Below are positions 23,817-32,690 of a stretch of DNA of 64,000 nucleotides, one piece after another. The stretch lies in contig NZ_CP109013.1 of assembly GCF_036226745.1 (NCBI RefSeq), positions 8,060,001 to 8,124,000 on the forward strand, in the 5' to 3' direction. A program made the position numbers and the translations under genes. Positions within the stretch are counted from its first letter, which is position 1. The number at the start of each line of letters is the position of its first letter. This stretch comes from Streptomyces sp. NBC_00683 (GTDB taxonomy: Bacteria > Actinomycetota > Actinomycetes > Streptomycetales > Streptomycetaceae). Below the pieces are notes generated by a model. It did no database searches and had not been told where the DNA came from. It was given only the letters and a program-made list of their open reading frames with translations.

Positions 23817-26258
23817 TCAGAGCAGCTGCCAGAGGTGGTCGTCGGTGCCGTTGTCGGCGAACTGGACGACGTGTGCGCTGTCGGCGGTGGACATGGTGTC
23901 GACGCCGAGGACCTTGCCGGAGTGGCGGTTGAGGACGCGGTACCAGCCGTCGCCGTTGGGGACGATCCGCCAGAGGTGGTCGTCGGTGCCGTTGTCGGCG
24001 AACTGGACGACGTGTGCGCTGTCGGCGGTGGACATGGTGTCGACGCCGAGGACCTTGCCGGAGTGGCGGTTGAGGACGCGGTACCAGCCGTCGCCGTTGG
24101 GGACGATCCGCCAGAGGTGGTCGTCGGTGCCGGTATCGCCGAACTGGACGACATGGGCACTGTCGGCCGTGGACATGCCGTCCACGCCCAGGACCTTGCC
24201 CGAGTGCAGATTGCCGATCCGGTACCAGCGGTCGGCGTGCCACGGCGTCCCCTGCGGATCCGCGGTGGGGAACGAGGTGATGCGGAGCCGGGCGGCACCC
24301 ATCGGGACGAGGGTGACCTCCTCCACCGGCTCGGCGCTCCGTGCCGGGCTGTCCTGCAGGGGCGCCACCACGTGCTCGCCGTCCGCGGTCCACTCCGGGA
24401 TCCTTCGTGCCCGGGCGGTCATGGTCAGCGGGGTGCCTTCGAGCGTGAACGGGTTGTCCCCGGGCGCACGCAGTGTGTGGTGGCGCAGCGAGGACGACGG
24501 CCCGTTCCCGTCCAGGACGAGCCCGTAGTTCCAGGCACTGGTGGCGTGGACCTCGTACTCCGGGAACTGTTCGGTGCCACCGATGCGCCGGTAGTCCTCG
24601 CCGATCCGGAGCGAGTAGGTGAGCGGGCCGCGGTCCACGCTCACCGAGCCGTGGTTGTCCGCCCAGGTGCGTACACCGGTGCGCTGGGGGAAGCGCAGGG
24701 TGACCTTGTCGCCGTCGGCCCAGGTGCGGTCGATGCGGGTGAAGGCGGGGCCCGCCGGCGCCGCGATGCTGCGCCCGTTGACCTTGATGTCGGGTTCCGT
24801 GCACCAGGCGGGAACCCGGAGCACCAGGGGGAAGCGGAGACTCTTCGGTGAGCTCAGGGAGAGCGAGACGGTGTCCGTGAACGGGTAGCCGGTCACCTCG
24901 GTGAAGGTGACCTCCGTTCCGTCCGCGACCTTCGCGGTGACCTCGCAGGCCGCGTACATCGCCGCGGCCAGGCCGCCGTCCGGAGTGGCCAGCCAGAGCT
25001 CCTCGACGAAGTACGGCCAGCCCATCCCGTAGTTGTGCGGGCAGCAGCGGTACTGGTCGACGCCCGGCAGGTACGCCTGCATCGCGAAGCCGTTCTGGAA
25101 CTGCCGGCCGCTCTTGGGGACGTTGTCCAGATCGACGCTGTTGGCACTGGTGACGTAGTGGACCGCCTTGCCCGACGGGTCCAGTGAGGCGGGCAGCGAA
25201 TTGAAGGCGAGGTCCTCGCAGCGGTCCGCCCACAGCGGGTCGCCGGTGATCCGGGTGAGCAGCTGGTGGCTCGCCATGAACTCGACGATTCCGCAGGTCT
25301 CGAATCCCTGCCGGGGGTCTCCGTGCCCGGGACGGGCGTTCTCGTCCCCGGCGAAGCCGCCGCCCGGGAACTGCCCGTACTGGTCCATGGCCTTGCCGTA
25401 GGTCCCGTACGTGTCCTGGGTGTCCTGCGGTGAGCCGCTGCGCAGGGCGTACTGGGCGGGTTCGCGGAACCCCTGCGCGATGTTGACGTTGTGCAGGTTG
25501 ACCAGGTTGTCGCCCCAGTCGGCACCGTACCTGTGGATCTTGTCGGCGAGGTCGAGCAGGAAGGTGTCGCCGGTGCGGTTGAAGAGCCAGAAGACGCTGT
25601 CGAGGCCGTCGCCCCAGCGCAGCGCTATCCAGCTGGTGTTGAAGGCCCCGGGGCCCTGGGCGTTCATGTAGCGGAAGAACCTGCTGAGGAACGGGATGAT
25701 CCGGTTGTCGTCGCTGTACTCCTGCCAGGAGCGCAGGGCCTGGATCAGAGGCAGGAAGGGCCAGAAGTCCGGACCCCCGTTGAGCGAGGTCCGCAGGGAC
25801 TTCGGGCCGAAGAATCCGTCGGACTGCTGGGTCGTGAGGATGGCGTCGATCCAGCGGCGGGTGGCCGCGAGCGCCGTCGCGTCACCGGTCACGATCGCCA
25901 GGTCGGCGTATCCGCGCAGCCAGTACGGGACCTCCTCCCAGCCTCCCCGGTCGGGGCGGACCCAGCCGGACGCGTCGAAGTCGAGGAAGTGGGAGAACTC
26001 CTCGTAGCGGCCGCAGAGTCCGTCCAGCTGGAGCCGGAGCTGGCCGGCGAGCCAGCCGCGTGCGGTGACCTGGCCGGGCGGCAGCTTCAGGAACGCGGTC
26101 GGATGCAGCGGAGCGGCGTTGGGGGAGTAGTGGCCGCCGCGTGCGGCCGGTGCCTTGCCGCCGGCGGCGGTCGCGGTGGTGGCCCAGCGGCCGCCTGCGG
26201 TCGTCGCTGCCGCTGTGGCCAGGGCGCCGGTCATGAGTTGTCTGCGGTTCAGGGGCAT
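23817..26258 (-). CDS. Secreted GH127 beta-L-arabinofuranosidase with ricin-type lectin tail
   Basis: An 813-residue enzyme that releases beta-L-arabinofuranose (known from Bifidobacterium HypBA1, acting on hydroxyproline-linked arabinans of extensin). The (alpha/alpha)6 domain has the zinc ligands E-x-C in GFETCGIVEF (about residues 320-322) and Cys-Cys in YRCCPHNYG (about 405-406), the latter supplying the nucleophilic cysteine, plus the Glu in GDENARPG. The start MPLNRRQLMTGALA has a twin-arginine-like NRRQLM signal. From about residue 672 three 47-residue ricin B repeats (GKVLGVD ... ADSAHVVQF ... DDHLW) form a CBM13 trefoil; the last two are identical in DNA. Diverges from the CUT2 importer. 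Confidence 0.9.
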   Translation of the reverse strand: MPLNRRQLMTGALATAAATTAGGRWATTATAAGGKAPAARGGHYSPNAAPLHPTAFLKLPPGQVTARGWLAGQLRLQLDGLCGRYEEFSHFLDFDASGWVRPDRGGWEEVPYWLRGYADLAIVTGDATALAATRRWIDAILTTQQSDGFFGPKSLRTSLNGGPDFWPFLPLIQALRSWQEYSDDNRIIPFLSRFFRYMNAQGPGAFNTSWIALRWGDGLDSVFWLFNRTGDTFLLDLADKIHRYGADWGDNLVNLHNVNIAQGFREPAQYALRSGSPQDTQDTYGTYGKAMDQYGQFPGGGFAGDENARPGHGDPRQGFETCGIVEFMASHQLLTRITGDPLWADRCEDLAFNSLPASLDPSGKAVHYVTSANSVDLDNVPKSGRQFQNGFAMQAYLPGVDQYRCCPHNYGMGWPYFVEELWLATPDGGLAAAMYAACEVTAKVADGTEVTFTEVTGYPFTDTVSLSLSSPKSLRFPLVLRVPAWCTEPDIKVNGRSIAAPAGPAFTRIDRTWADGDKVTLRFPQRTGVRTWADNHGSVSVDRGPLTYSLRIGEDYRRIGGTEQFPEYEVHATSAWNYGLVLDGNGPSSSLRHHTLRAPGDNPFTLEGTPLTMTARARRIPEWTADGEHVVAPLQDSPARSAEPVEEVTLVPMGAARLRITSFPTADPQGTPWHADRWYRIGNLHSGKVLGVDGMSTADSAHVVQFGDTGTDDHLWRIVPNGDGWYRVLNRHSGKVLGVDTMSTADSAHVVQFADNGTDDHLWRIVPNGDGWYRVLNRHSGKVLGVDTMSTADSAHVVQFADNGTDDHLWQLL
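23831..24112. repeat. Two identical 141-bp tandem repeats in ricin domain
   Basis: Copies at 23831-23971 and 23972-24112 are identical over all 141 bases and encode identical 47-residue ricin repeats; a third, diverged copy follows from 24113. Indicates recent duplication or gene conversion. Confidence 0.9.
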
Positions 26259-26748
26259 CGGTGGGGCTCCGCTTCTGCTCTGCAGGACAGCGAGGGACGC
26301 GACCGGCCCGGACCGCTCCGGCGCATGGCGAAGTCGGCTGCCGCGAACGGGGGTGCCGGCGCGCCAACTCACTTGCAACGTTGGAAAATTGATGTCGGCG
26401 GTATGACAGCACGCCGTCAAGCCGGTGTCCATAGGTGGCGCAACAGCTGGTGCCGTCCCGGCCCCGCCGGCCGCGCGCCGGAGGCCGCGACCCTGGCGAC
26501 ACATTTTGGAAACGCATCGACAACTCTCTTGCCGCCTGCGCCGCCCCGCCTATATAACGTTGTAAACCCGAGCCGCCGAGAGGCCGCACAGGCTCTCACG
26601 ACCACAGTTCGCGCAGCTGGAGCCCACTTCAGAAGCAGGTCGTGAGGTATGCGGCACCATCTGCCGCCGAGCGGCCGATCCACCGTCCCGCCATGCCCGA
26701 CCGCACGCCGAACGGCGTGCCGTCATCCCGCCAAGGAGCGTCCCGCGC
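26259..26748. promoter_or_regulatory. Divergent promoter region of GH127 operon and CUT2 importer
   Basis: 490 bases without a gene. Contains CAACGTTG (26376-26383) in a GCAACGTTGGAAAATTG context and TATATAACGTTGTAAA (from 26551), both with the AACGTT core seen at 15338. The AT-rich TATATAA segment may be a -10 region. Both sites are plausible operators for the LacI repressor encoded at 31653. Confidence 0.6.
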
Positions 26749-27834
26749 ATGATGACCCAGCGTCGATCCCGTACCCTCGCCGCGGCCTGCCTGCTCGCCG
26801 CCACCGCCACGCTGGCCGTTTCCGGCTGCTCGAAGTCGGAGACCTCGGACAACGCGGGCGGTGACAGCAGCCAGGGAGCCCAGGCGGCCAAGACCCCCGA
26901 GGCCAGTTCCGGTGCCGGCTGCTCGTTGAAGACCTACGGCGCGCCCGAACTGGACCTGAAGAACGCCGTGGTCGGCTTCTCCCAGTCGGAGAAGGAGGCC
27001 AACCCCTTCCGTATCGCCGAGACCCAGTCCATCAAGGACGAGGCCGCGAAGATCGGTGTCAAGAAGCTGCTCGTCACCAACGCGCAGTCGCAGCTCTCCA
27101 AGCAGATCAGCGACATCCAGGACATGCTCTCCCAGGGCGCCCAGTTCCTGATCGTCGCCCCGCTCAACTCCGACGGTCTCGAGCCGGCGCTCAAGGCAGC
27201 CGCGGCGAAGAAGGTCCCGGTCCTCACCATCGACCGCAAGGTCAACTCCACGGCCTGCAAGGACTACGTGGCCTTCCTCGGCTCCGACTTCGTCGAGCAG
27301 GGCAAGCGCGCCGCCGACGCGATGATCAAGGCGACCGGCGGCAAGGCCAAGGTCGCCATCCTCCTCGGCGCCTCCGGCAACAACGTGACCACCGACCGCA
27401 CCAAGGGCTTCGTCGACCAGATCAAGGCCAAGGCGCCCGGCATCGAGATCGTCGCCCAGCAGACCGGCGAGTTCGCCCGTGACAAGGGCCAGCAGGTCAT
27501 GGAGCAGCTCATCCAGTCCAAGCCCGACATCACCGCCGTCTACGCGGAGAACGACGAGATGGGCCTCGGCGCCGTCACCGCGCTGAAGGCCGCCGGCAAG
27601 AAGCCCGGCAAGGACGTCAAGATCGTCTCCGTCGACGGCACCCGCAACGCCGTGCAGGCCCTGGTCAACGGCGAGTACAACGCCGTCATCGAGTCCAACC
27701 CGCGCTTCGGCCCGCTGGCCTTCGCGACCGCCCAGAAGTTCTACGGCGGCGAGGAGATCCCCGAGAACGTCATCATCAGCGACCGCGAGTACGACGACAC
27801 GAACGCCAAGGAATCGCTCGGCGGAGCGTACTGA
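26749..27834 (+). CDS. Sugar ABC transporter substrate-binding lipoprotein (CUT2, YtfQ-like)
   Basis: A 361-residue lipoprotein (lipobox AVSGC near residue 26) of the ribose/galactofuranose-binding family. It captures a monosaccharide outside the membrane for the importer encoded downstream. Seen: AVVGFSQSEKEANPFRIAETQSIKDEA, FLIVAPLNSDGLEPALKAA, VPVLTIDRKVNS, and NDEMGLGAVTALKAAGKKPG. The FSQ.E..NPFR opening is close to E. coli YtfQ, the galactofuranose binder. ATG 26749 and 26752 are both possible after AAGGAG. A hairpin follows, which may raise its expression over the downstream genes. Confidence 0.92.
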   Translation: MMTQRRSRTLAAACLLAATATLAVSGCSKSETSDNAGGDSSQGAQAAKTPEASSGAGCSLKTYGAPELDLKNAVVGFSQSEKEANPFRIAETQSIKDEAAKIGVKKLLVTNAQSQLSKQISDIQDMLSQGAQFLIVAPLNSDGLEPALKAAAAKKVPVLTIDRKVNSTACKDYVAFLGSDFVEQGKRAADAMIKATGGKAKVAILLGASGNNVTTDRTKGFVDQIKAKAPGIEIVAQQTGEFARDKGQQVMEQLIQSKPDITAVYAENDEMGLGAVTALKAAGKKPGKDVKIVSVDGTRNAVQALVNGEYNAVIESNPRFGPLAFATAQKFYGGEEIPENVIISDREYDDTNAKESLGGAY

Positions 27835-27857
27835 CCGCTCAGGTCCCGACGGCCCCG

Positions 27858-27891
27858 GCCGCCGTGGCCCTCTGACGAGGGCCACGGCGGC
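27858..27891. terminator. Intercistronic hairpin after binding-protein gene
   Basis: Arms GCCGCCGTGGCCCTC / GAGGGCCACGGCGGC with loop TGAC, 23 bases after the stop. Probably attenuates read-through into the ATPase and permease genes or protects the upstream message. Confidence 0.75.
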
Positions 27892-27935
27892 TCCCGGGCC
27901 CACACCCCTGGAACAGCGGAAGGCCAAGACCACCC

Positions 27936-29543
27936 ATGGCACCACCCGAAGCAGTACCTCAGGCACCGGACGCGGCCGTGCCCACGGCCGCCGCGGTGCT
28001 CGAAGCCCGCTCGGTGAGCAAACGGTTCCCCGGCGTCGTCGCCCTGGACGACGTCTCCTTCTCCCTGCGCGCGGGGGAGACGCACGCGCTCGTCGGCGAG
28101 AACGGCGCCGGCAAGTCGACCCTCATCAAGGTCCTGACCGGTGTGTACCGGCCGGATGGGGGAGACCTGCGGATGGCGGGTCAGCCGGTGAGGTTCGCCC
28201 GGCCGTTCGAGTCCCAGCAGGCCGGCATCTCCACGATCTACCAGGAGGTGAACCTCGTCCCGCTGATGAGCGTGGCGCGCAACATCTTCCTCGGCCGCGA
28301 ACCCAAGAACCGCCTCGGCCTCATCGACTTCGCCCGCATGCACCGGGAGACGGCCGAACTGCTCGACGGCTTCGGCGTACGCGTCGACCCGCGCCGCCCC
28401 CTGCACACCCTCGGGATCGGCACGCAGCAGATGGTCGCCCTGGCACGGGCCGTCTCGGTCAACGCCCAGGTCGTCATCATGGACGAACCCACCTCCTCGC
28501 TCGAACCGCGTGAGGTGGAGACCCTCTTCCGGGTCATCGAGACCCTGCGCGCCCAGGGCATCGCCGTGCTCTACGTCAGCCACCGCATGGACGAGCTGTA
28601 CCGGATCTGCGACCGCGTCACCGTGCTGCGCGACGGCCGCCACATCCACACCGGCGACCTCGCCGACCTCGACCGGATGCAGCTCGTCTCGATGATGCTC
28701 GGCCGCGACATGGCCGAGGTCCGCCGCTCCGGCGTCACCAACTTCGCGGCGGAGGGACACGAAGCGGCCCGCACCCCGGTGCTCACCGCGACCGGCCTGA
28801 CCAGCCGCCACCAGCTCCACGACATATCCCTGTCGCTGTACGCGGGCGAAGTGCTCGGCCTCGGCGGCCTCCTCGGATCGGGCCGCAGCGAGACGGCGAA
28901 AGCCCTGTCAGGTGCCCTGCCCCTGGACGCGGGCGAGCTCACCGTCGACGGCACCGCGCTGAACCGCCTCACCCCGGCCGCCGCCATCCGGGCCGGGATC
29001 AGCCTGCTGCCCGAGGACCGCAAGGCGGAGGGAATCGTCCCCGGCCTCTCCGTCCGCGAGAACATCGTGCTGGCCGCCATGCCGCGCCTCTCCCGGGCCG
29101 GTGTCGTCTCCCGCGCCAAGCAGGACCGGATCGTCGACATCTTCATGAAGCGCCTGCGGATCAAGGCGTCGAGCCCCGAGCAGAAGGTCGGCGAACTCTC
29201 CGGCGGCAACCAGCAGAAGGTCCTGCTGGCCCGCTGGCTCTGCCTGGAACCCAAGGTCCTGCTGCTCGACGAACCCACCCGCGGCATCGACGTCGGCGCC
29301 AAGGCCGAGGTCCAGAGCCTCATCGACGACCTCGCCCTGGAAGGCCTGGCCGTCCTGCTCATCTCCTCCGACATCGAGGAGCTCATCGAGGGCGCCGACC
29401 GGATCGTCGTCCTGCGCGGCGGAGCCGTCGCAGGCGAACTGGCGGGCGACGAGGTGGCCGAGAGCCGGCTGCTCGAAGTACTCGCCGACCACGCACCGGC
29501 GCCGGGAGACAAGGCCCCGGCCGCTCAGGAGGACCCCCGATGA
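27936..29543 (+). CDS. Sugar ABC transporter ATPase, double domain (CUT2)
   Basis: A 535-residue duplicated ATPase energising monosaccharide uptake. The first domain has Walker A GENGAGKST, Q-loop region STIYQEVNLVP, a degenerate signature (GIGTQQMVALARA) and Walker B VVIMDEPTSSLEP. The second has a degenerate Walker A (LLGSGRSET) but an intact signature LSGGNQQKV and Walker B VLLLDEPTRGID. This asymmetry is normal for RbsA/YtfR/XylG. Its stop overlaps the first permease start by four bases (ATGA). Confidence 0.95.
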   Translation: MAPPEAVPQAPDAAVPTAAAVLEARSVSKRFPGVVALDDVSFSLRAGETHALVGENGAGKSTLIKVLTGVYRPDGGDLRMAGQPVRFARPFESQQAGISTIYQEVNLVPLMSVARNIFLGREPKNRLGLIDFARMHRETAELLDGFGVRVDPRRPLHTLGIGTQQMVALARAVSVNAQVVIMDEPTSSLEPREVETLFRVIETLRAQGIAVLYVSHRMDELYRICDRVTVLRDGRHIHTGDLADLDRMQLVSMMLGRDMAEVRRSGVTNFAAEGHEAARTPVLTATGLTSRHQLHDISLSLYAGEVLGLGGLLGSGRSETAKALSGALPLDAGELTVDGTALNRLTPAAAIRAGISLLPEDRKAEGIVPGLSVRENIVLAAMPRLSRAGVVSRAKQDRIVDIFMKRLRIKASSPEQKVGELSGGNQQKVLLARWLCLEPKVLLLDEPTRGIDVGAKAEVQSLIDDLALEGLAVLLISSDIEELIEGADRIVVLRGGAVAGELAGDEVAESRLLEVLADHAPAPGDKAPAAQEDPR

Positions 29544-30541
29544 CCCAGGCCGCCGTCTCCCCACCCGTAGAGCCCGTAAAGCAGCCCATCAAGCGTGTGA
29601 CGCCCCTGGCACGGCTGCGTGACCCCGCCTGGTACCAGGAATACGGCGTGTACGTCGCCGTGGCGGTGGTGCTGCTCTTCAACGCCCTGTTCACCGACCA
29701 CTTCATGACCGCGGACAACTTCCGCACCCAGCTCGTCCAGGTCGCCCCCATCGTCATCGTCGCCCTGGGCATGGCCCTGGTCATCGGGACCGAAGGCGTC
29801 GACCTCTCCGTCGGCTCGACCATGGCGCTCGCCGCCGCGTTCCTGCCGCTCTACCTCGGATACGGGCTCGTGCCCGCGCTCGTCGTCTCGCTCCTCGCGG
29901 GCGCGGTCGTCGGTGCGGTCAACGGCACGCTGGTCTCCCTCATCGGGCTGCAGCCCATCGTGGCCACGCTCGCCCTCTTCGTCGGCGGCCGGGGACTGGC
30001 CCTGGTCATGGCCGACGGCCAGCTCAAGCAGATCGTCAACCCCGACCTGCTGTCGCTGGGAACCGGCTCCTTCCTCGGCATTCCGCTGGTCGTCCTGATC
30101 GCCGGAGTCCTCGCCGTCGCCGTGGCCTTCCTCGTGCAGCGCACCACCTTCGGGCGGCAGATCGTCGCCGTCGGCGGCAACCGGTCCGCCGCCGCCCTCG
30201 CGGGACTCCCCGTGAAGCGCGTCCTCATCGGTGTGTACGTGCTCTGCGGCGTGCTCGCGGCCCTCGCCGGCATCCTCGCCACGGCCAGGCTCACCGCGAG
30301 CGACCCGTCCTCGCTCGGCACCCTCATGGAACTCTCCGCCATCACGGCGGTCGTGGTCGGCGGCACGCCCCTCAACGGCGGCTCCATCCGGGTGCTCGGC
30401 ACCGTGGCCGGCGCCCTGCTGATGCAGCTCCTGCGCGCCACACTCGTCAAGCACGACCTGCCCGACTCCACCGCACAGATCGCCCAGGCGGCCATCATCA
30501 TCGCCGCCGTCTACGTCGCCCGGGAGCGTCGGTCCCGATGA
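29540..30541 (+). CDS. Sugar ABC transporter permease (CUT2, YtfT-like)
   Basis: A 333-residue membrane protein with about nine or ten segments of the ribose-type permease family. Diagnostic motif ALGMALVIGTEGVDLSVGS (about residues 74-92) and GRQIVAVGGNRSAAALAGLPV (the coupling region). Overlaps the ATPase stop and the next permease start by ATGA, showing translational coupling. With the neighbouring permease it forms a heterodimeric channel, as in YtfT/YjfF. Confidence 0.94.
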   Translation: MTQAAVSPPVEPVKQPIKRVTPLARLRDPAWYQEYGVYVAVAVVLLFNALFTDHFMTADNFRTQLVQVAPIVIVALGMALVIGTEGVDLSVGSTMALAAAFLPLYLGYGLVPALVVSLLAGAVVGAVNGTLVSLIGLQPIVATLALFVGGRGLALVMADGQLKQIVNPDLLSLGTGSFLGIPLVVLIAGVLAVAVAFLVQRTTFGRQIVAVGGNRSAAALAGLPVKRVLIGVYVLCGVLAALAGILATARLTASDPSSLGTLMELSAITAVVVGGTPLNGGSIRVLGTVAGALLMQLLRATLVKHDLPDSTAQIAQAAIIIAAVYVARERRSR

Positions 30542-31596
30542 ACGAAACCACACCCGCCCCCGCAGTCCAGGCCCCGGCCGTGCGGAAGCCGGCCGCACCC
30601 GCGGGCGGCAAGGCTCCCCGCCCCGCCGCCCCCGAACCGGACACGAAGCAGCGCATCGCCGAACTCCTCCAGCGCCAGGGCGTCCTCGCGGTCCTGCTGA
30701 CCGTCGTGATCGCCGCGTCGTTCATCTACCCGACCTTCGCCTCCCTGGACAACGCGCGCGGCGTGACGATCCAGGCGTCCTTCCTCGCCGTGGTCGCCCT
30801 CGGTATGACCATGGTCATCATCACCGGCGGCATCGACCTGTCCGTCGGGTCGGTGTTCGCCCTCGGCGGCGTCCTCGCCGCCTGGGCCTCGCAGTACGGC
30901 TTCCTCGCCGCCCTGCTCGTACCCCTCGTGGTGTGCGGCGCGATCGGGCTGCTCAACGGGCTCCTGATCGCCCGGGGCAACATGGCGCCCTTCATCGTCA
31001 CCCTCGCCACCCTGCTTGCCGCCCGCGGTCTGCTGCTCGCCCTCACCGACGAGGGCGCCACCACGTACCTGGTGCCCAAGGACTCCGCCTTCGGGGAGCT
31101 CGGCCAGGGCAGCGTCTGGGGCTTCGGCTACCCGATCCTGATCGCCCTGGTCCTCTTCGGGGCCGGCGGACTGGTGCTGCAGCGCACCTCGTTCGGGCAG
31201 ACCCTCTTCGCCGTCGGCGGCAGCAGCGACGCGGCCACCCTGATGGGCCTCCCCGTAGCCCGCACCAAGATCCTTGTCTACACCCTCAGCGGCCTGCTGG
31301 CAGGACTCGCCGGTGCGCTCAACGCGGCCCGGCTGTCCTCCGGTGTCACCATCGTCGGCGTGGGCATGGAACTGGACGCGATCTCCGCGGTCGTCATCGG
31401 CGGCACGCTGCTCATCGGCGGTGCCGGCTCGATCAGCGGAACCCTGTGGGGCGTCCTGCTGCTGGCCGTCATCCAGAACCTGATCAACCAGATCGGCTCG
31501 CTCAACTCCTCGTACCAGTCGGTGGTCAGCGGCGGTTTCCTTATCGTTGTCGTGGTGGCCCAGCGCTACCTGGCGCGCAGTCGCAGAAGCACCTGA
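30538..31596 (+). CDS. Sugar ABC transporter permease (CUT2, YjfF-like)
   Basis: A 352-residue permease homologous to the preceding one, with an additional Ala/Pro-rich cytoplasmic N-terminus (residues 1-35). Conserved ALGMTMVIITGGIDLSVGS and FGQTLFAVGGSSDAATLMGLPV. Having two different permeases is typical of galactofuranose-type rather than ribose-type transporters, which use homodimers. Last transporter gene; the LacI gene starts 56 bases downstream. Confidence 0.94.
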   Translation: MNETTPAPAVQAPAVRKPAAPAGGKAPRPAAPEPDTKQRIAELLQRQGVLAVLLTVVIAASFIYPTFASLDNARGVTIQASFLAVVALGMTMVIITGGIDLSVGSVFALGGVLAAWASQYGFLAALLVPLVVCGAIGLLNGLLIARGNMAPFIVTLATLLAARGLLLALTDEGATTYLVPKDSAFGELGQGSVWGFGYPILIALVLFGAGGLVLQRTSFGQTLFAVGGSSDAATLMGLPVARTKILVYTLSGLLAGLAGALNAARLSSGVTIVGVGMELDAISAVVIGGTLLIGGAGSISGTLWGVLLLAVIQNLINQIGSLNSSYQSVVSGGFLIVVVVAQRYLARSRRST

Positions 31597-31652
31597 CGAC
31601 GAACCAGCTGTACCGAGCCGAACCACTGAGCCAAGTCGATCCAAGGAGTGCC

Positions 31653-32690
31653 GTGGGCGTCAGCCTCAAGGACGTTGCGCATCGGGCGGGCGTGTCCATC
31701 AAGACCGTGTCGAACGTGGTGAACAACTATCAGCACGTCACACCGGCGATGCGCGCAAAGGTGCAGAAGGCGATCGACGAACTCGGCTACCGGCCGAACC
31801 TCACCGCCCGCCACCTGCGCAAGGGCCGCACCGGGATCATCGCCCTCGCCGTACCCGAGTTCGGCAACCCCTACTTCGCCGAACTCGCCGGAGCGGTCGT
31901 CGACGCGGCCGCCCGGCACGACTACACCGTCCTGGTCGACCACACCGCCGGCCTCCGGGAGAAGGAACTCCTGGTCAGCCAGGGATTCCGGTCCCATGTG
32001 ATCGACGGCCTCATCCTCAGCCCCATCCACCTGGAGACCGAGGACCTCATGGCACGCACCGAGACGGCGCCGCTGGTGCTGCTCGGTGAGCGCGAGTACG
32101 AGGCCCCCTACGACCACATCGCCATCGACAACGTCGCGGCGTCCCGCGAGGCCGTGCGGCACCTCATCGACAACGGCAGCCGCAGGATCGCGTTCCTCGG
32201 CTCGCGAACCGGCCGCGAACGCCAGCCCGCGCACCTGCGACTGCGCGGCTGGCGCGAGGAACTGGCCGCCGCGGGCATCGAGCCGGACGAGTCCCTCGTC
32301 GTGGTCACCGACGGATACGGCCGCGAGGACGGCGCCACAGCCATGGCCTCGCTCCTGGACCGGGGCGAGCGGCCGGACGCCGTGTTCGCGTACAACGACC
32401 TCATCGCCATCGGCGCGATGCGGACCATCACCGAACGCGGGCTGAGCATCCCGGACGACATCGCCGTCGTCGGCTTCGACGACATCGAGGAGAGCCGGTA
32501 CGGCACCACCACGCTCACCACCATCGCCCCGGACAAGGAGGCCATCGCCCGGCTGGCCGTCGACAGCCTCGTCGAACGTCTCTCGGGCGAACCGGTCTCC
32601 GAACCACGCCGGCCCCGACCCGGCTACCGCCTCATCGTGCGCGAATCCACCGCACCCGGGCGTGCCCCCGCTCTTCACAAGGACCTCTGA
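31653..32690 (+). CDS. LacI-family repressor of the glycan-uptake locus
   Basis: A 345-residue repressor: N-terminal helix-turn-helix VSLKDVAHRAGVSIKTVSNVVN, hinge helix LTARHLRKGRTG, and a periplasmic-binding-like sugar-sensing domain (FGNPYFAELAGAVVDAA, VDGLILSPIHLE, AVFAYNDLIAIGAM, AVVGFDDIEESRYGTTTLTTI). GTG 31653 follows AAGGAG. Its stop overlaps the galM start (TGATG), so it is made together with the importer and epimerase. Likely targets are the AACGTT palindromes at 15338, 26376 and 26556; LacI operators with a central CG fit. Confidence 0.93.
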   Translation: MGVSLKDVAHRAGVSIKTVSNVVNNYQHVTPAMRAKVQKAIDELGYRPNLTARHLRKGRTGIIALAVPEFGNPYFAELAGAVVDAAARHDYTVLVDHTAGLREKELLVSQGFRSHVIDGLILSPIHLETEDLMARTETAPLVLLGEREYEAPYDHIAIDNVAASREAVRHLIDNGSRRIAFLGSRTGRERQPAHLRLRGWREELAAAGIEPDESLVVVTDGYGREDGATAMASLLDRGERPDAVFAYNDLIAIGAMRTITERGLSIPDDIAVVGFDDIEESRYGTTTLTTIAPDKEAIARLAVDSLVERLSGEPVSEPRRPRPGYRLIVRESTAPGRAPALHKDL

